64,000 bases of DNA from the NCBI RefSeq assembly GCF_020073745.1, contig NZ_JAIRAU010000027.1, positions 1 to 64,000 on the forward strand, in the 5' to 3' direction. This stretch comes from Nannocystis pusilla (GTDB lineage Bacteria; Myxococcota_A; Polyangia; Nannocystales; Nannocystaceae). Below are positions 52,054-61,017 of this stretch, piece by piece (positions within the stretch are counted from its first letter, which is position 1; every line of letters begins with the position of its first letter). Below the pieces are notes generated by a model. It had not been told where the DNA came from, did no database searches, and saw nothing but the letters and a program-made list of their open reading frames with translations. The translations under genes and the position numbers were made by a program.

Positions 52054-53022
52054 TCAGAAGCGGCCCTGGAGCCCGAAGCCGAGGGTGCCTCCGCCGAGCC
52101 GCGGGGCGGCGGTGACGGGCGGACGGGCGCGGCCGGTCATGGCGAGGCTCAGCAGGATGATGCCGGCCATGAAGCCGACGCCGACCAGCGGGGCGGTGAT
52201 CTTGACCATTTGTTCGTAGTCGCGGCCGTCACTCAGGATGTCTACGATCTTCGGATTGCTGAAGTCGCAGGCCTCCGCCATGCTCCAGCACAGGGACCGT
52301 CCCTCGCGCGTACGGGCGCGGGCGAGGCCGATCCCGACGCTCATCGGCACGAGGGCGGCGACGCCGATGGCGAGGCTGGTGAGGCCGGCGATCCGGAGGC
52401 CGCGGACCAGGCGCGGCGAGCGACCGTCGGGGGTCGTGGGGGGCTGGGGCATGTCCGTGGGGACAGGTCGCTGGACGGCCGGCGCAGGGGATCGCGGAAT
52501 CGGGTCGGAGGTGTCCGAAGGGACAGGTGGGTCGGCGGTGGGGGTGTCGGGGGGAGCCGTCGAGCTGTCCGTGGGGACAGGTGGGTTCGCGGCCGGGACG
52601 TCGCAGTCGATGCCGCCGAGGTCCTGCTCGACGCGCGCGAGGCTGGCCCGCTCGCCGGCGAGGGTGCCGTCGCCGGCGCCGGCGAGGTGGTCGCGCAGGA
52701 GGGCGCGCGCCTGGCACAGGTGCTCGCGCGGCTCGCCGCCGCCGTCGCGGGCCCGCAGGCGCGCGGCGACGCTCTGGCGCAGGAACAGCAGGCGCGGGCC
52801 GCTCTCGCCGGCGGGCGTGAGCTGGTAGGCGCGGGCGTACTCGGCGGCGGCGCGGGCGTGGTCGCCGGCCTCCTCGGCCTGCACGGCTTGCTCATAGGCC
52901 AGGTCGCGCGGGGAGGGAGCGGCGTGGACGACACCTGTCTCGCAGGACAGGATGAACGCGAGGCCGGCGGCGACGAGGCGCGTGCGACCGGGGACGAGGG
53001 CGGGGAGCGATGCGGGGAGCAC
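52054..53022 (-). CDS. exported helical-repeat protein with two membrane helices
   Basis: The 322-residue product has a signal peptide (LVAAGLAFILSCETGVVHA), a TPR-like helical part (RDLAYEQAVQAEEAGDHARAAAEYARAYQL), a Pro/Thr/Ser linker and two C-terminal membrane helices (GLTSLAIGVAALVPMSVGIGLA, APLVGVGFMAGIILLSLAM). Its role is unknown. Three repeat pairs in the linker (52450/52464, 52510/52524, 52564/52578) encode near-identical PPVPTDS-type motifs. GTG 53022 gives a proper signal peptide; an alternative GTG at 53253 overlaps the upstream stop. It follows the kinase gene on the same strand side. Confidence 0.72.
   Translation of the reverse strand: MLPASLPALVPGRTRLVAAGLAFILSCETGVVHAAPSPRDLAYEQAVQAEEAGDHARAAAEYARAYQLTPAGESGPRLLFLRQSVAARLRARDGGGEPREHLCQARALLRDHLAGAGDGTLAGERASLARVEQDLGGIDCDVPAANPPVPTDSSTAPPDTPTADPPVPSDTSDPIPRSPAPAVQRPVPTDMPQPPTTPDGRSPRLVRGLRIAGLTSLAIGVAALVPMSVGIGLARARTREGRSLCWSMAEACDFSNPKIVDILSDGRDYEQMVKITAPLVGVGFMAGIILLSLAMTGRARPPVTAAPRLGGGTLGFGLQGRF
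52450..52581. repeat. 14-bp repeats, three pairs inside a linker-coding region
   Basis: CATG/CAGG at 52450/52464, GGTG/CAGG at 52510/52524 and GCTG/CAGG at 52564/52578. Each hairpin (TGTCCGNNGGGACA-like) encodes a V-P-T-D or V-P-S-D motif on the minus strand, so the peptide linker carries three copies. Confidence 0.8.
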
Positions 53023-53249
53023 GGTGACGGCCGAGCGCGCGAGCGCGTCGCGGGGCGGCAAGGGGTTCGCCGCAGGCGCGAGGTCGCGAGCGGCGAGCTC
53101 GAGGTGCGTGGCGATGACGTCGCGATCGGTGTCGGCGGGGCGAGGGGGCGTCGCGAGGGGGCGCGCGAGGTCGCGGGCGGCGAGGTCGAGCGGAGGGCAC
53201 GCGACGGCCGGCGCAGAGCCGCTGCGAGGCCGTCGTGCGGGGGGGCCGA

Positions 53250-53777
53250 TCACGACCCGTCCTTCGGCACGCACACGTTGTCGAGGCACTCCATCTTGCC
53301 CGGGCACGGATCGGGGCAGTCCGTCTGGCCCGGGCACAGCGACTGGCCGGTGTCGGGATCACAGCCGGCGCTACAGCACAGCAGGGCGCAGTGGCGCTGG
53401 CCGTCGAGCTCGATGCAGGTGCGGCTCGATGACTCGGGGTGCATCTCGCAGTTCTCCTCGACGCCCTGACACAGGTCGGCGCAGAAGCCGTCCTTGACGC
53501 CTTCGAGGCGCACGCAGTGCGGCATGCCGAGCTTGATGCACTCGTCGTCGTCGTGGCAGGACCGGTATGCTTCGTCGTAGGCGGTGTCGATGCCGGCGCC
53601 GCGATCGCAGCCCTCGGGGGACGGCCGGCAACGCTTGCCCGAGCAGCACTGATCCTCGCCGCACTGGACGTCGTTGCCACACACGGCGCCGAGCATGAAG
53701 TCCTCGCGGAAGCACCCGGCGGCGGCGCCGAGGCCGAACAGCACCACGCACGACACGAACCGCGACGCGCCTCGCAC
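53250..53777 (-). CDS. Cys-rich secreted lipoprotein
   Basis: The 175-residue product has a lipobox (LGAAAGC|FR) and 23 or so Cys in short modules (CGNDVQCGEDQCCSGKRC, CADLCQGVEENC, CPGQTDCPDPCPGKMEC), probably disulphide-rich and surface-exposed. The pattern recalls small toxin-like or Dickkopf-like Cys knots, but I assign no function. Minus-strand TATCCT (53790-53785) ends 7 nt before the GTG start. It shares its 3' boundary with the exported helical-repeat gene. Confidence 0.8.
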   Translation of the reverse strand: MRGASRFVSCVVLFGLGAAAGCFREDFMLGAVCGNDVQCGEDQCCSGKRCRPSPEGCDRGAGIDTAYDEAYRSCHDDDECIKLGMPHCVRLEGVKDGFCADLCQGVEENCEMHPESSSRTCIELDGQRHCALLCCSAGCDPDTGQSLCPGQTDCPDPCPGKMECLDNVCVPKDGS

Positions 53778-54103
53778 GGCGCGGAGGATAGCGTGCGGCC
53801 GCGACCGCGCACAAGCGGCGCTCCTGGTCGGACGAGGCCGCTGCGATGGACGGAAGGCTCGCGACGGAAGGCTCGCGGTCGGGCGAACGGATCGAGGTCA
53901 CGCTGCGGGGCAGCGCCGGACGTCGTCGCGCGGGGTGGACCGCCGCGCGACGTCGACGTCGCGGGTGGAGTCACGAGGTCGCAGAACAGCACCGTGGGGT
54001 CGTGGGCCCGCTCGTGCACGCAGGCTGCGGCGGTGCGTCGCACGGGCGCGGGCGCGGACCCGCGCCGGGTCGCAGCGGCGGCGCGTCGTGTATCCTGGCC
54101 GCG

Positions 54104-54934
54104 ATGGTGGTGCGCAGGACCGTGATCCTCCCGTCGCGCGGCGCGCTGATCGTCAGCACCGATCTCCACGGCTGCTGGGACGACTTCGTGGCGCTGCGCG
54201 AGCATTTCCTCGCGGCCGTCACGGCCGAGCCGGCGACGCACTGGGCGATCCTCGGCGACACCGTGCACGGGCCCAGCGAGGAGGCGCGCGGGCGCCGGCC
54301 CGAGCTGTATGACTATTCGGACATGTCCGCCGAGATCGTGGCGGCGATCCTCGAGCTGCAGCGCGCGTACCCGGGCCGGATCCACTACGTGCTCGGCAAC
54401 CATGACCACGGCCACGTCGGCGGGCCGCGCACCGCCAAGTTCCACGCCGACGAGGTCGCGGCGCTCGAGCAGCGCTGCACGCCGGCGCAGCTGGCAGACC
54501 TGCGGGCGCTGTTCGAGCCGGCGCTGCTGGCGGTCGCGGCCCCGTGCGGGGTGCTGCTGGCCCACGGCAGCCCGGACGACCGGCTGCAGCAGTTCGACGA
54601 CCTCGACGGGGTCCGCCTGCAGCCGCGCGACAACGACCCGTACCGCCGCCACCTGCTGGCGACGTTCCTCGGCAGCTATGGCCAGCGCGACGAGGTCACG
54701 GCCCGCTTGCTGGCGCGGGTGTCCGCCAGCGCGGTGCCGGTGTCGCTGGTGATCCATGGCCACGACCGCGACGAGGAGGGGTTCTTCGCCGGCGGCCAGC
54801 GCCAGGCCTGCCCGGTGATCTTCGGCGCGCCGCGGACCCACAAGCGATATGTCTTTTTAAACCTGTCCTCGAGGTACGATTCGGTGGCCGACCTGCGCGA
54901 CGGGGTCGAGATCCGGCGCGTGCACGGGCCGTGA
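54104..54934 (+). CDS. calcineurin-like metallophosphoesterase
   Basis: The 276-residue product has the metallophosphoesterase metal-binding set: STDLHGCWDDF, GDTVHGPSEE, LGNHDHGHVGG and VIHGHDRDEEG. It is cytoplasmic, with the segments ordered as in PP1/ApaH-like serine/threonine or diadenosine-polyphosphate phosphatases. TATCCT (54091-54096) ends 7 nt before the ATG. A repeat pair TATG/CATG at 54308/54322 encodes YDYSDMSAE, and TATG/CCTG at 54848/54862 lies near the C terminus. Confidence 0.9.
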   Translation: MVVRRTVILPSRGALIVSTDLHGCWDDFVALREHFLAAVTAEPATHWAILGDTVHGPSEEARGRRPELYDYSDMSAEIVAAILELQRAYPGRIHYVLGNHDHGHVGGPRTAKFHADEVAALEQRCTPAQLADLRALFEPALLAVAAPCGVLLAHGSPDDRLQQFDDLDGVRLQPRDNDPYRRHLLATFLGSYGQRDEVTARLLARVSASAVPVSLVIHGHDRDEEGFFAGGQRQACPVIFGAPRTHKRYVFLNLSSRYDSVADLRDGVEIRRVHGP

Positions 54935-54951
54935 GCCGCGGGGCCCGCGGG

Positions 54952-55226
54952 CGTGTCTGAAGGGATATGGGATGGCGCGCAGCGCGGGGGTGTCCGAAGG
55001 GACATGTGAGGGCGCGGAGCGCGGGCGTGGCTGAAGGGACATGTGACGGAGGGTTTGAACGGAGACGGCTGGTCGGAGCGCGGATGTCTGAAGGGACACG
55101 TGATGGAGGATCCGAACGGAGATGGCTGGTCGGCGTCCTGATGTGTCTGAAGGGACATGTGACGGCGCCGGGCGCGTCCGGACGGACATGCGGTGATTCG
55201 CGGCGCTGATTGTCCGCCGGGACAGG
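54952..55226. repeat. dense repeat cluster upstream of the DNA methyltransferase gene
   Basis: At least twelve 14-bp units fall here, mostly as TGTCTGAAGGGACATG hairpins (pairs at 54952/54966, 54989/55003, 55026/55040, 55083/55097, 55142/55156, 55173/55187, 55209/55223). Longer units are also repeated: two 37-bp copies (54966-55002 and 55003-55039), then two imperfect copies of 57 and 59 bp (55040-55096 and 55097-55155). It fills the whole gap between the phosphoesterase and the methyltransferase. Confidence 0.9.
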
Positions 55227-55245
55227 TTCGGATAGACTCGCGCGC

Positions 55246-57747
55246 GTGCCGAGGCGAGCGCGCGCGAGCGAGGGGGCCGGCGCGCTCGTGGAGCTGCTCG
55301 CGGCCGAGGTGCGGGCGCTCCGGCCGCTGCTGGCGCGGCAGGTCGAACCCGGCGAGGTCGAGGCGCGGGCGCAGGCGCTGGTGGCGGCGCTGTTCGTCGC
55401 GCGTGGGCTGTCTGAAAGGTCATGTGACGGGGCTACGCTGGTGACCGCCCGCTCGCTGGTGCGGGCCGCGGGGCTGCGGGGGCAGATCGGTGTCGAGGAG
55501 GGACCGCTGGCCGACACGCTGGCGGGGCTGGCGGGCCGGCTCGACGCGCTGGAGCTGCCGAGGGGCGGAGAGGAGCCGGCAGAGGCGTTCTTCGAGCCGC
55601 TGCTGGCGGCCCTCGATCCGGGCGAGCGGCGGCGTCGCGGGGTGTTCTACACGCCGCGCGCGCTGGTGACGGCGATCGTCGCGGGCGTCGACGACATGCT
55701 GCGCGCGCAGCTGGGGCTCGCCGACGGGCTGGCGGCCACGGAGACGTGGGCCGAGGTGGTCGGCGGCGCGCCCGCGGGCGTGGCGGCGAGCGAGCCGTTC
55801 GTGGCGATCCTCGACTTCGCGTGCGGGACGGGGGCGTTCGTGCTGGCGTGCGTGCGGGTGATCGAGCGGACGATGAAGGACCGCTGGTGCCGCGAGCTCG
55901 GGACCTCGTGGGACGCGCCGGAGGTGCTGCGGCGCTGGCAGGCGTACGTGCCGGCGCACCTGCTGCCGCGGCTGCACGCGTACGAGCCGATGCTGGCGCC
56001 GCTGGTGGTGGCGCGGCTGCGGCTGGCGGACGCGCTGATCCGCAGCGGCTACGCGCCGAGCGGCGAGGAGCAGATCGGGCTGGTGCGGCGCGACGCGCTG
56101 GCGGAGGCGCCGGCCCGGCGGTTCACGGTGGTGGTCGGCAACCCGCCGTACGCGTCGTCGTCGTCGGCGCCGGCGTGGCTGGTGGCGGAGCTGCGGCGCT
56201 GGCGGTCGGGGCTCGGCGAGACGAAGAGCGACCTGCTGCGCGACGAGTGGAAGTTCCTGCGGCTGGCCGAGTGGCTGGCCGAGCAGGTGCCGCGCGCGGC
56301 GGTCGGGCTGGTGATCAACCGCGACCTGCTGGTGGGGATCGCCAAGCGCGGGCTGCGGGCCAGCCTGCAGGCGACGTTCCCGTGGCGCGCGATCGTCGAC
56401 CTCCACGGCGATGTCCGCGGCGACGTGGTCGACGAGAACGTGTTCGCCATCACCCAGGGGGTGGCGGTCGCGTGGCTGTGCCGCGGCGGCGGGGTCGGTC
56501 ACTCCGGCTGCTCGCTGCGCGGCAGTCGGGCCGACAAGCTGGCGCTGCTCGCCGAGCCCTCGCGCCTGACGGCGCGGCTGCGGCCGCAGGCGCCGGCGGA
56601 GCCGTATTACCGCTGGGACATGTCCGAAGAGACTTGTGAGGCGACGGCCGCGGAGTACGCGGGGTGGTGGCCGCTGCCGCGGATCTTCGCGGTCCACAGC
56701 TCGGGGATCCAGAGCAAGAACGACCCGGTGTGCGTCGGCTTCACGGCGGGGGAGGTGCGCGCGCGGGTCGAGATGCTGGCGCGCGCGAGCGAGGCGGAGG
56801 CGCGGGAGGCGCTGGCGCTGGGCGAGGACGGGGCGTGGTCGCTGGCGGCGGCCCAGGCCGAGCTGCGCGCGCTCGGGCCGGCGCCGGAGCGGGTGCGCCG
56901 GATCCTCTACAGGCCGTTCGACTGGCGCTGGACGTACATGTCCGAACGGTCAGGCGGGTTCCTGGGCCGGCCGCGGGTGGCGGTGATGCGTCACATGCTC
57001 GCCGGCGGCAACCTCGGGCTGATCTACAACCGGCAGATCGTCGGCCGGTCGGTGTCGCACTTCGGGGTCACGCGCGAGCCGATCTGCCACGGGACGTTCT
57101 ACCTCGGCAACCGCGGGCAGGACTTCCTCGCGCCGCTGTACGTGGTCGACGCCGCGGGGGCGCGGGCGGCCAACGTGCGGCCGGAGTTCGCGGCGGCCGT
57201 GCGCGCGGCGACGGGGCTCGAGCTCGAACCGGAGGCGCTGCTGCACTACGTGTTCGCAGTGGTGCACAGCGCGACGTACCGCGCGCGCTACGACGCGGCG
57301 ATCCGCGTCGACTTCGCGCGCGTGCCGATCGCGGCGAGCCCGGCGTTGCTGCGCGGGTTGGCGGCGCTCGGGGCCGAGCTGGTCGGGCTGCACCTGCTCG
57401 AGGCGGCGCGGCCGATCGCGGGGCTGGCCGAATGGACAGGTGCGATCGAAGGTCCGATCGAGGCGGTCAGCTGGTCCGGGGGACATGTGTGGATCGATCG
57501 CCGCAGGTCCCGCGGGTTCGCCGGGGTGCCCGCGGCGGTGTGGGGCTTCGAGGTCGGGGGCTACGCGCCGTGCGAGAAGTGGCTCAAGGCGCGGCGCGGG
57601 CGGGCGCTGGCGGCCGAGGACGTGGCGCACTACCGGACGGTGGTGGCGGCGCTGCAGGCGACGATCGCGGTGATGGAGCGCGTCGATCGGCTGATCGCGG
57701 GCCACGGCGGCTGGCCGGGGGCGTTCGTCACGGGTCGCCCGGCTTGA
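55246..57747 (+). CDS. large orphan N6-adenine DNA methyltransferase (type ISP/Eco57I-like)
   Basis: The 833-residue product has the amino-methyltransferase motifs I (DFACGTGAFVL, Asp190) and IV (NPPY, Asn299), preceded by a helical domain with GVFYTPRALVTAIVAG, which is typical of N6-adenine enzymes of restriction-modification systems. The C-terminal half resembles target-recognition regions of type ISP/LlaBIII and Eco57I-like enzymes. No helicase or nuclease domain is present, and no restriction gene is nearby. GTG 55246 is preceded by TAGACT with 7 nt spacing. In-frame repeat pairs: 55407, 56619, 56937, 57423 and 57470. Confidence 0.9.
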   Translation: MPRRARASEGAGALVELLAAEVRALRPLLARQVEPGEVEARAQALVAALFVARGLSERSCDGATLVTARSLVRAAGLRGQIGVEEGPLADTLAGLAGRLDALELPRGGEEPAEAFFEPLLAALDPGERRRRGVFYTPRALVTAIVAGVDDMLRAQLGLADGLAATETWAEVVGGAPAGVAASEPFVAILDFACGTGAFVLACVRVIERTMKDRWCRELGTSWDAPEVLRRWQAYVPAHLLPRLHAYEPMLAPLVVARLRLADALIRSGYAPSGEEQIGLVRRDALAEAPARRFTVVVGNPPYASSSSAPAWLVAELRRWRSGLGETKSDLLRDEWKFLRLAEWLAEQVPRAAVGLVINRDLLVGIAKRGLRASLQATFPWRAIVDLHGDVRGDVVDENVFAITQGVAVAWLCRGGGVGHSGCSLRGSRADKLALLAEPSRLTARLRPQAPAEPYYRWDMSEETCEATAAEYAGWWPLPRIFAVHSSGIQSKNDPVCVGFTAGEVRARVEMLARASEAEAREALALGEDGAWSLAAAQAELRALGPAPERVRRILYRPFDWRWTYMSERSGGFLGRPRVAVMRHMLAGGNLGLIYNRQIVGRSVSHFGVTREPICHGTFYLGNRGQDFLAPLYVVDAAGARAANVRPEFAAAVRAATGLELEPEALLHYVFAVVHSATYRARYDAAIRVDFARVPIAASPALLRGLAALGAELVGLHLLEAARPIAGLAEWTGAIEGPIEAVSWSGGHVWIDRRRSRGFAGVPAAVWGFEVGGYAPCEKWLKARRGRALAAEDVAHYRTVVAALQATIAVMERVDRLIAGHGGWPGAFVTGRPA

Positions 57748-58330
57748 GCGCGGTCCGAGCCGCGGCGGCGGGCAGGGCCTTGCGGGCGTGGCCGATCTGC
57801 CGCAGGAGCTCGTCGGCGTGCGGGCTGCCGACGCAGGTGACGCGACGCTTGCCGCGTGCGTCGTGCCAGACGATCCGCACCGCGCGGCCGCCGTCGCCGG
57901 GCATGTTGTACATCCACTCGCCGTGCCGCGAGTAGCGGATGCCCCAGCCGCCGAAGTCCTTCCAGTCGTACTGGATGACCTCGGCGTGCTCGATGGCGGC
58001 GATCGGGATCCTGGGCCCGAACAGGCCGTACTGGACGTTGACGTGGCCCTCGGACACGGTGACGCGGAGGACGGCGAACAGGATCCACACGAGCGCGAGC
58101 AGCGGGGCGCCGGTGGCGATGCCGATCGCACCAGCCGCCGCGCCGCCGGCGAGGAGGGCGAGGCTGACGTGGAGCGCCATCGCGGCGGCGAAGATGGCGT
58201 GCAGCTGCCAGGGAGCGCGGTGCTTGTCGCGGTAGAGGACGGTGCCCTCGCCGGCCATGTAGCGCTTCTCGTAAGGATCGGGGGGGCGCGCGGCCTCGGC
58301 GGGCACGAGCGCGTTGGACTCCTCGGCCAT
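57728..58330 (-). CDS. membrane protein with two helices, PH-domain-like
   Basis: The 200-residue product has two hydrophobic helices (about residues 45-85, LHVSLALLAGGAAAGAIGIATGAP) followed by a beta-rich soluble part (VTVSEGHVNVQYGLFGPRIPIAAIEHAEVIQYDWKDFGGWG) that resembles the bacterial PH-like (DUF304-type) domains. Function unknown. It converges on the DNA methyltransferase gene with a 20-bp overlap of coding ends. The ATG at 58330 is preferred; no strong ribosome binding site is seen. Confidence 0.72.
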   Translation of the reverse strand: MAEESNALVPAEAARPPDPYEKRYMAGEGTVLYRDKHRAPWQLHAIFAAAMALHVSLALLAGGAAAGAIGIATGAPLLALVWILFAVLRVTVSEGHVNVQYGLFGPRIPIAAIEHAEVIQYDWKDFGGWGIRYSRHGEWMYNMPGDGGRAVRIVWHDARGKRRVTCVGSPHADELLRQIGHARKALPAAAARTALKPGDP

Positions 58331-58517
58331 GAGGCGAGGGTGTCGGCCGCGGCCGTGACTGTCAACGCGAGGGATCGGCGGGGCCATTTCGAGCAAGGCG
58401 TGGCTCGTTCCGCCAGGATGCCAGAGCCGGCGCGAGGCGAATCGGGGCGAACGCAGCGCGCGGCGCCGGCGGAGGCGAGCGGAACGCGGGACGTCTGCGG
58501 GATCGTCGAGCGCGGCG

Positions 58518-59486
58518 CTAGCCGGACTGACGCGCGGCCACGAGGGCCTGGATGTCGAGCAGGAGCTTGGCGTCGGCGAGCGGGCCGAGAGCGCCGTCCT
58601 CGCCGACGAGGTGGACGAACGCGAGGTTGGTGGCGAGCCCCAAATTGCCGCGGCGCGACCACCAGCGCTTCGCGGTCAGACGATCGCGGATGGCGATCAC
58701 GGTGGCGACGAGCCGCTCGACCGGGAGCGCGAGGAAGCAGAGGATGGCGAGGTCGTCGTACTCCTGCTGGCCGATCTTGGCCCCGGCGGCGCGGAACTGG
58801 CGGACGATGAGGGCGAAGCGCTCGGCGATCTCGAGCGCGTCGAGGCCGCCGAGGTAGAGGATGTTGGCGGCCGTCTGCAAGGCGTCGCCGGGCCACAGCG
58901 CGGCGCGCTCGTGCAGCGCGCGGTAGATGGCCTCGATGCCGGCGCCGATGGCGACGGGATCGCCGGGGACGCCGACCAGCATGGCGCAGGCGGGGAAGTC
59001 CTCGGGACCGGTCAGCCACCAGTGGTGGCGCTTCATCTCGGCGTAGATCGCGGCGAAGCGCTCGACGTGGCGGCGCAGGGCCGGGGCGCCGCCGAGAGTG
59101 CGGCGCAGCACGAGCACGGCGAGGGTCTCGTAGACGCCGCCGCGGCGCACGCCGACGGCGCGGAACAGCTGACCGACGCGGTCGACCTCGGCGACGAAGG
59201 CGTCGGCCCGGTCGCCCGCCTTGACGAGCTGCGAGGCGAGCACGTGCCGGGTGTCGCTGGCGGTGCTGCTCCACCAGCCGAACCGGGGCGCGAGCTCGCG
59301 GTCGCAGGCGCGCACGCGCTCGACGATGTCGTCGGGCTCGCCGGGCATGCCGAGCAAGCTGATGGCGACGAGGCGCAGCGAGTCCGGGTCGCCGCCGCGG
59401 GCCTGGAGGGCGGCGAACAGCGTCTGGAAGCGATCGAACGGGTCGACGGCGGGGCCGGGCTCGCTGTGCTGGTCGCGGAACGCCAT
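58518..59486 (-). CDS. DUF4003-family protein
   Basis: The 322-residue product is an all-helical soluble protein with the family pattern LRLVAISLLGMPGEPDDIVERV, GWWSSTASDTRHVLASQLVKAG, LGGLDALEIAERFALIVRQF and EYDDLAILCFLALPVERL. DUF4003 has no known biochemical function. It has no signal peptide. Minus-strand TAACGC (59499-59494) ends 7 nt before the ATG, so the mRNA is probably leaderless. It lies 18 bp beyond the stop of the vWA lipoprotein gene on the same strand. Confidence 0.82.
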   Translation of the reverse strand: MAFRDQHSEPGPAVDPFDRFQTLFAALQARGGDPDSLRLVAISLLGMPGEPDDIVERVRACDRELAPRFGWWSSTASDTRHVLASQLVKAGDRADAFVAEVDRVGQLFRAVGVRRGGVYETLAVLVLRRTLGGAPALRRHVERFAAIYAEMKRHHWWLTGPEDFPACAMLVGVPGDPVAIGAGIEAIYRALHERAALWPGDALQTAANILYLGGLDALEIAERFALIVRQFRAAGAKIGQQEYDDLAILCFLALPVERLVATVIAIRDRLTAKRWWSRRGNLGLATNLAFVHLVGEDGALGPLADAKLLLDIQALVAARQSG

Positions 59487-59504
59487 GCCCCAAGCGTTAG
59501 CACG

Positions 59505-60809
59505 TCACTGGGCGATGATCGTCTCGCAGCCGAACTTGATGTTGATCTTGGCGTCCTCGACGCCCTGGATCTTGGTGCAGGTCTGCGGGCAGACGAAGAT
59601 CTTGCCCGGGTTCTGCTCGTCGTCGTAGTACCAGCCGTCGCCGACGTTGGCGCACTCGGCCGGGCTCGGGACCTTGCCGAAGGTCTCGGGCGTGCCGTCG
59701 TCGAACTCGACGTTGACCTTGTCGAAGTCGATCGGCTCGCCCATCGGCGCGGGGATGGCCCACTCGCAGGCGAGGGTGGCGCCCATGATGACCTGGGTCG
59801 AGAGCTCGTCGAACACCGGGGTGAAGTTCTGCAGGCACAGGTCGCCCCACTTGCCGCCGGTGTTGGCGATGAGGTCGAGGTAGACGTCGCCGGCCTCGGC
59901 CGTGAAGGCGCAGCAGGCCGCGTTCTGGATGCACCACAGGAAGTCGTCGGAGTCGTTGGCGCCGCAGATCGCGTGCAGCTTGTAATCGGCGAAGCCGGGG
60001 TCCAGCGCCTTGAACTGGGTGTCGAAGGCGTTGGCGCTCATGCTCGAGTTGTCGTCGGTGACGACGACGACGTGGGTGGCGGCGTCGGGCCGCAGCTTGT
60101 CGGCGTATTGCGGGTAGGTGCTGATCGCCAGCTGGAGCGCGTTGCTGCTGCTGACGCCCTGATTGATGCGGGTGTAGGTCGGCGGCTTGCTGTCGGCCGG
60201 ACAGTTGCCGGAGCCGAGCGGGGCGCCGACGCAGATGCTGTTGTCGGAGATGACGATGACGTGCACGTCGATGCCGCTGGCGATGATCTTCGCCGAGAAC
60301 TGGTTCATGTTCGCCTGCACGCTGGCGATCTCCATGTCCATCGATCCGGAGTTGTCGATGACGAAGATGATGTCGGCCGGCTGCTTCTTGTTCGTCGCCG
60401 TCTCGCTGACGGCGGCGCACTCGCCGGTGGTGCCGTCGGTGGTCTCGCCGATCGACGTCGAGGTGGTGTCGTCGCTGCTGTTGGTGGTGGTGCCGGTGGT
60501 GGTGTCCGGGCCGACGGTGGTCGTCGTGGTCGAGGTGCCGGTGGACTCCGACCCGGTGGTGTCGACCGGCGCGGTCGTGCCGGTGGTCGGAGCGCCGGTG
60601 GTCGGCTCGGTGCCGTTCGACTCGGTGCCGCTGTCGCCGGAGGTGTTCTCGCTGCCGGCAGTGGCAGTTGCGGTGGTCGTGGCCGTGACGGGGTTGGCGG
60701 TCGTCACGTTGGTGGTGGCAGACACGCCGCCTGTGCCGCCGCCTGCGTCGCCGCAGGCGGTGAGGAGGAGCGAACAAGTACAGAGGAGCTCAAGGCTACG
60801 ATGCGACAT
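59505..60809 (-). CDS. vWA-domain lipoprotein with Thr-rich linker
   Basis: The 434-residue product has a lipobox (SLLLTAC|GD), a linker of about 115 residues with 40-50% Thr and Ser (TTTTVG, TTGAPTTGTT-like) and a vWA domain with MIDAS DNSGSMDMEI plus VVVTDDNSSMSANAFDT. Cys pairs near the C terminus suggest disulphides. Ligand unknown; presumably surface-exposed. GGAG upstream (CGGAGATTGTGTG) supports the ATG at 60809. It is one of three vWA lipoproteins in the window. Confidence 0.86.
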   Translation of the reverse strand: MSHRSLELLCTCSLLLTACGDAGGGTGGVSATTNVTTANPVTATTTATATAGSENTSGDSGTESNGTEPTTGAPTTGTTAPVDTTGSESTGTSTTTTTVGPDTTTGTTTNSSDDTTSTSIGETTDGTTGECAAVSETATNKKQPADIIFVIDNSGSMDMEIASVQANMNQFSAKIIASGIDVHVIVISDNSICVGAPLGSGNCPADSKPPTYTRINQGVSSSNALQLAISTYPQYADKLRPDAATHVVVVTDDNSSMSANAFDTQFKALDPGFADYKLHAICGANDSDDFLWCIQNAACCAFTAEAGDVYLDLIANTGGKWGDLCLQNFTPVFDELSTQVIMGATLACEWAIPAPMGEPIDFDKVNVEFDDGTPETFGKVPSPAECANVGDGWYYDDEQNPGKIFVCPQTCTKIQGVEDAKINIKFGCETIIAQ

Positions 60810-60912
60810 CACACAATCTCCGACCGGCTCACGGAACCACAGGTGGCCCCCGCGTTTCAACACCCGGCCGCATGACGAGGCCGAAATGCGAGGTCAGGCG
60901 CCGTCGCGAGAA

Positions 60913-60930
60913 AGGCCCCGTGCGGGGCCC
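60913..60930 (-). terminator. intrinsic terminator of the metalloprotease gene
   Basis: On the minus strand GGCCCCGCACGGGGCC is followed by TTTCTC, a short but typical hairpin plus T-rich end, about 90 bp beyond the metalloprotease stop codon at 61018. Confidence 0.55.
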
Positions 60931-61017
60931 AATGGTGGCTCGGAGCGCGGGCCCGAGGCGCTGATTCTGAGGGCCACAGGCCTCACGGAACGCGTCGGGC
61001 TCGCCTGGGCCGAGGTT

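Noticed and set aside
53465..53475. A CCTG/CAGG pair in the Cys-rich lipoprotein gene
   Set aside because: The spacing is 7 bp, not 14, so it is not a member of the repeat family and is probably chance.
54952..55226. A CRISPR array
   Set aside because: The repeats are palindromic and either contiguous at 14 bp or mixed 37/57/59-bp units. There are no equal-length unique spacers, no Cas genes and no leader.
55210..55245. An upstream TTG start for the DNA methyltransferase
   Set aside because: It lies inside a repeat hairpin and has no ribosome binding site. The GTG at 55246 follows a TAGACT box with the usual 7-nt spacing.
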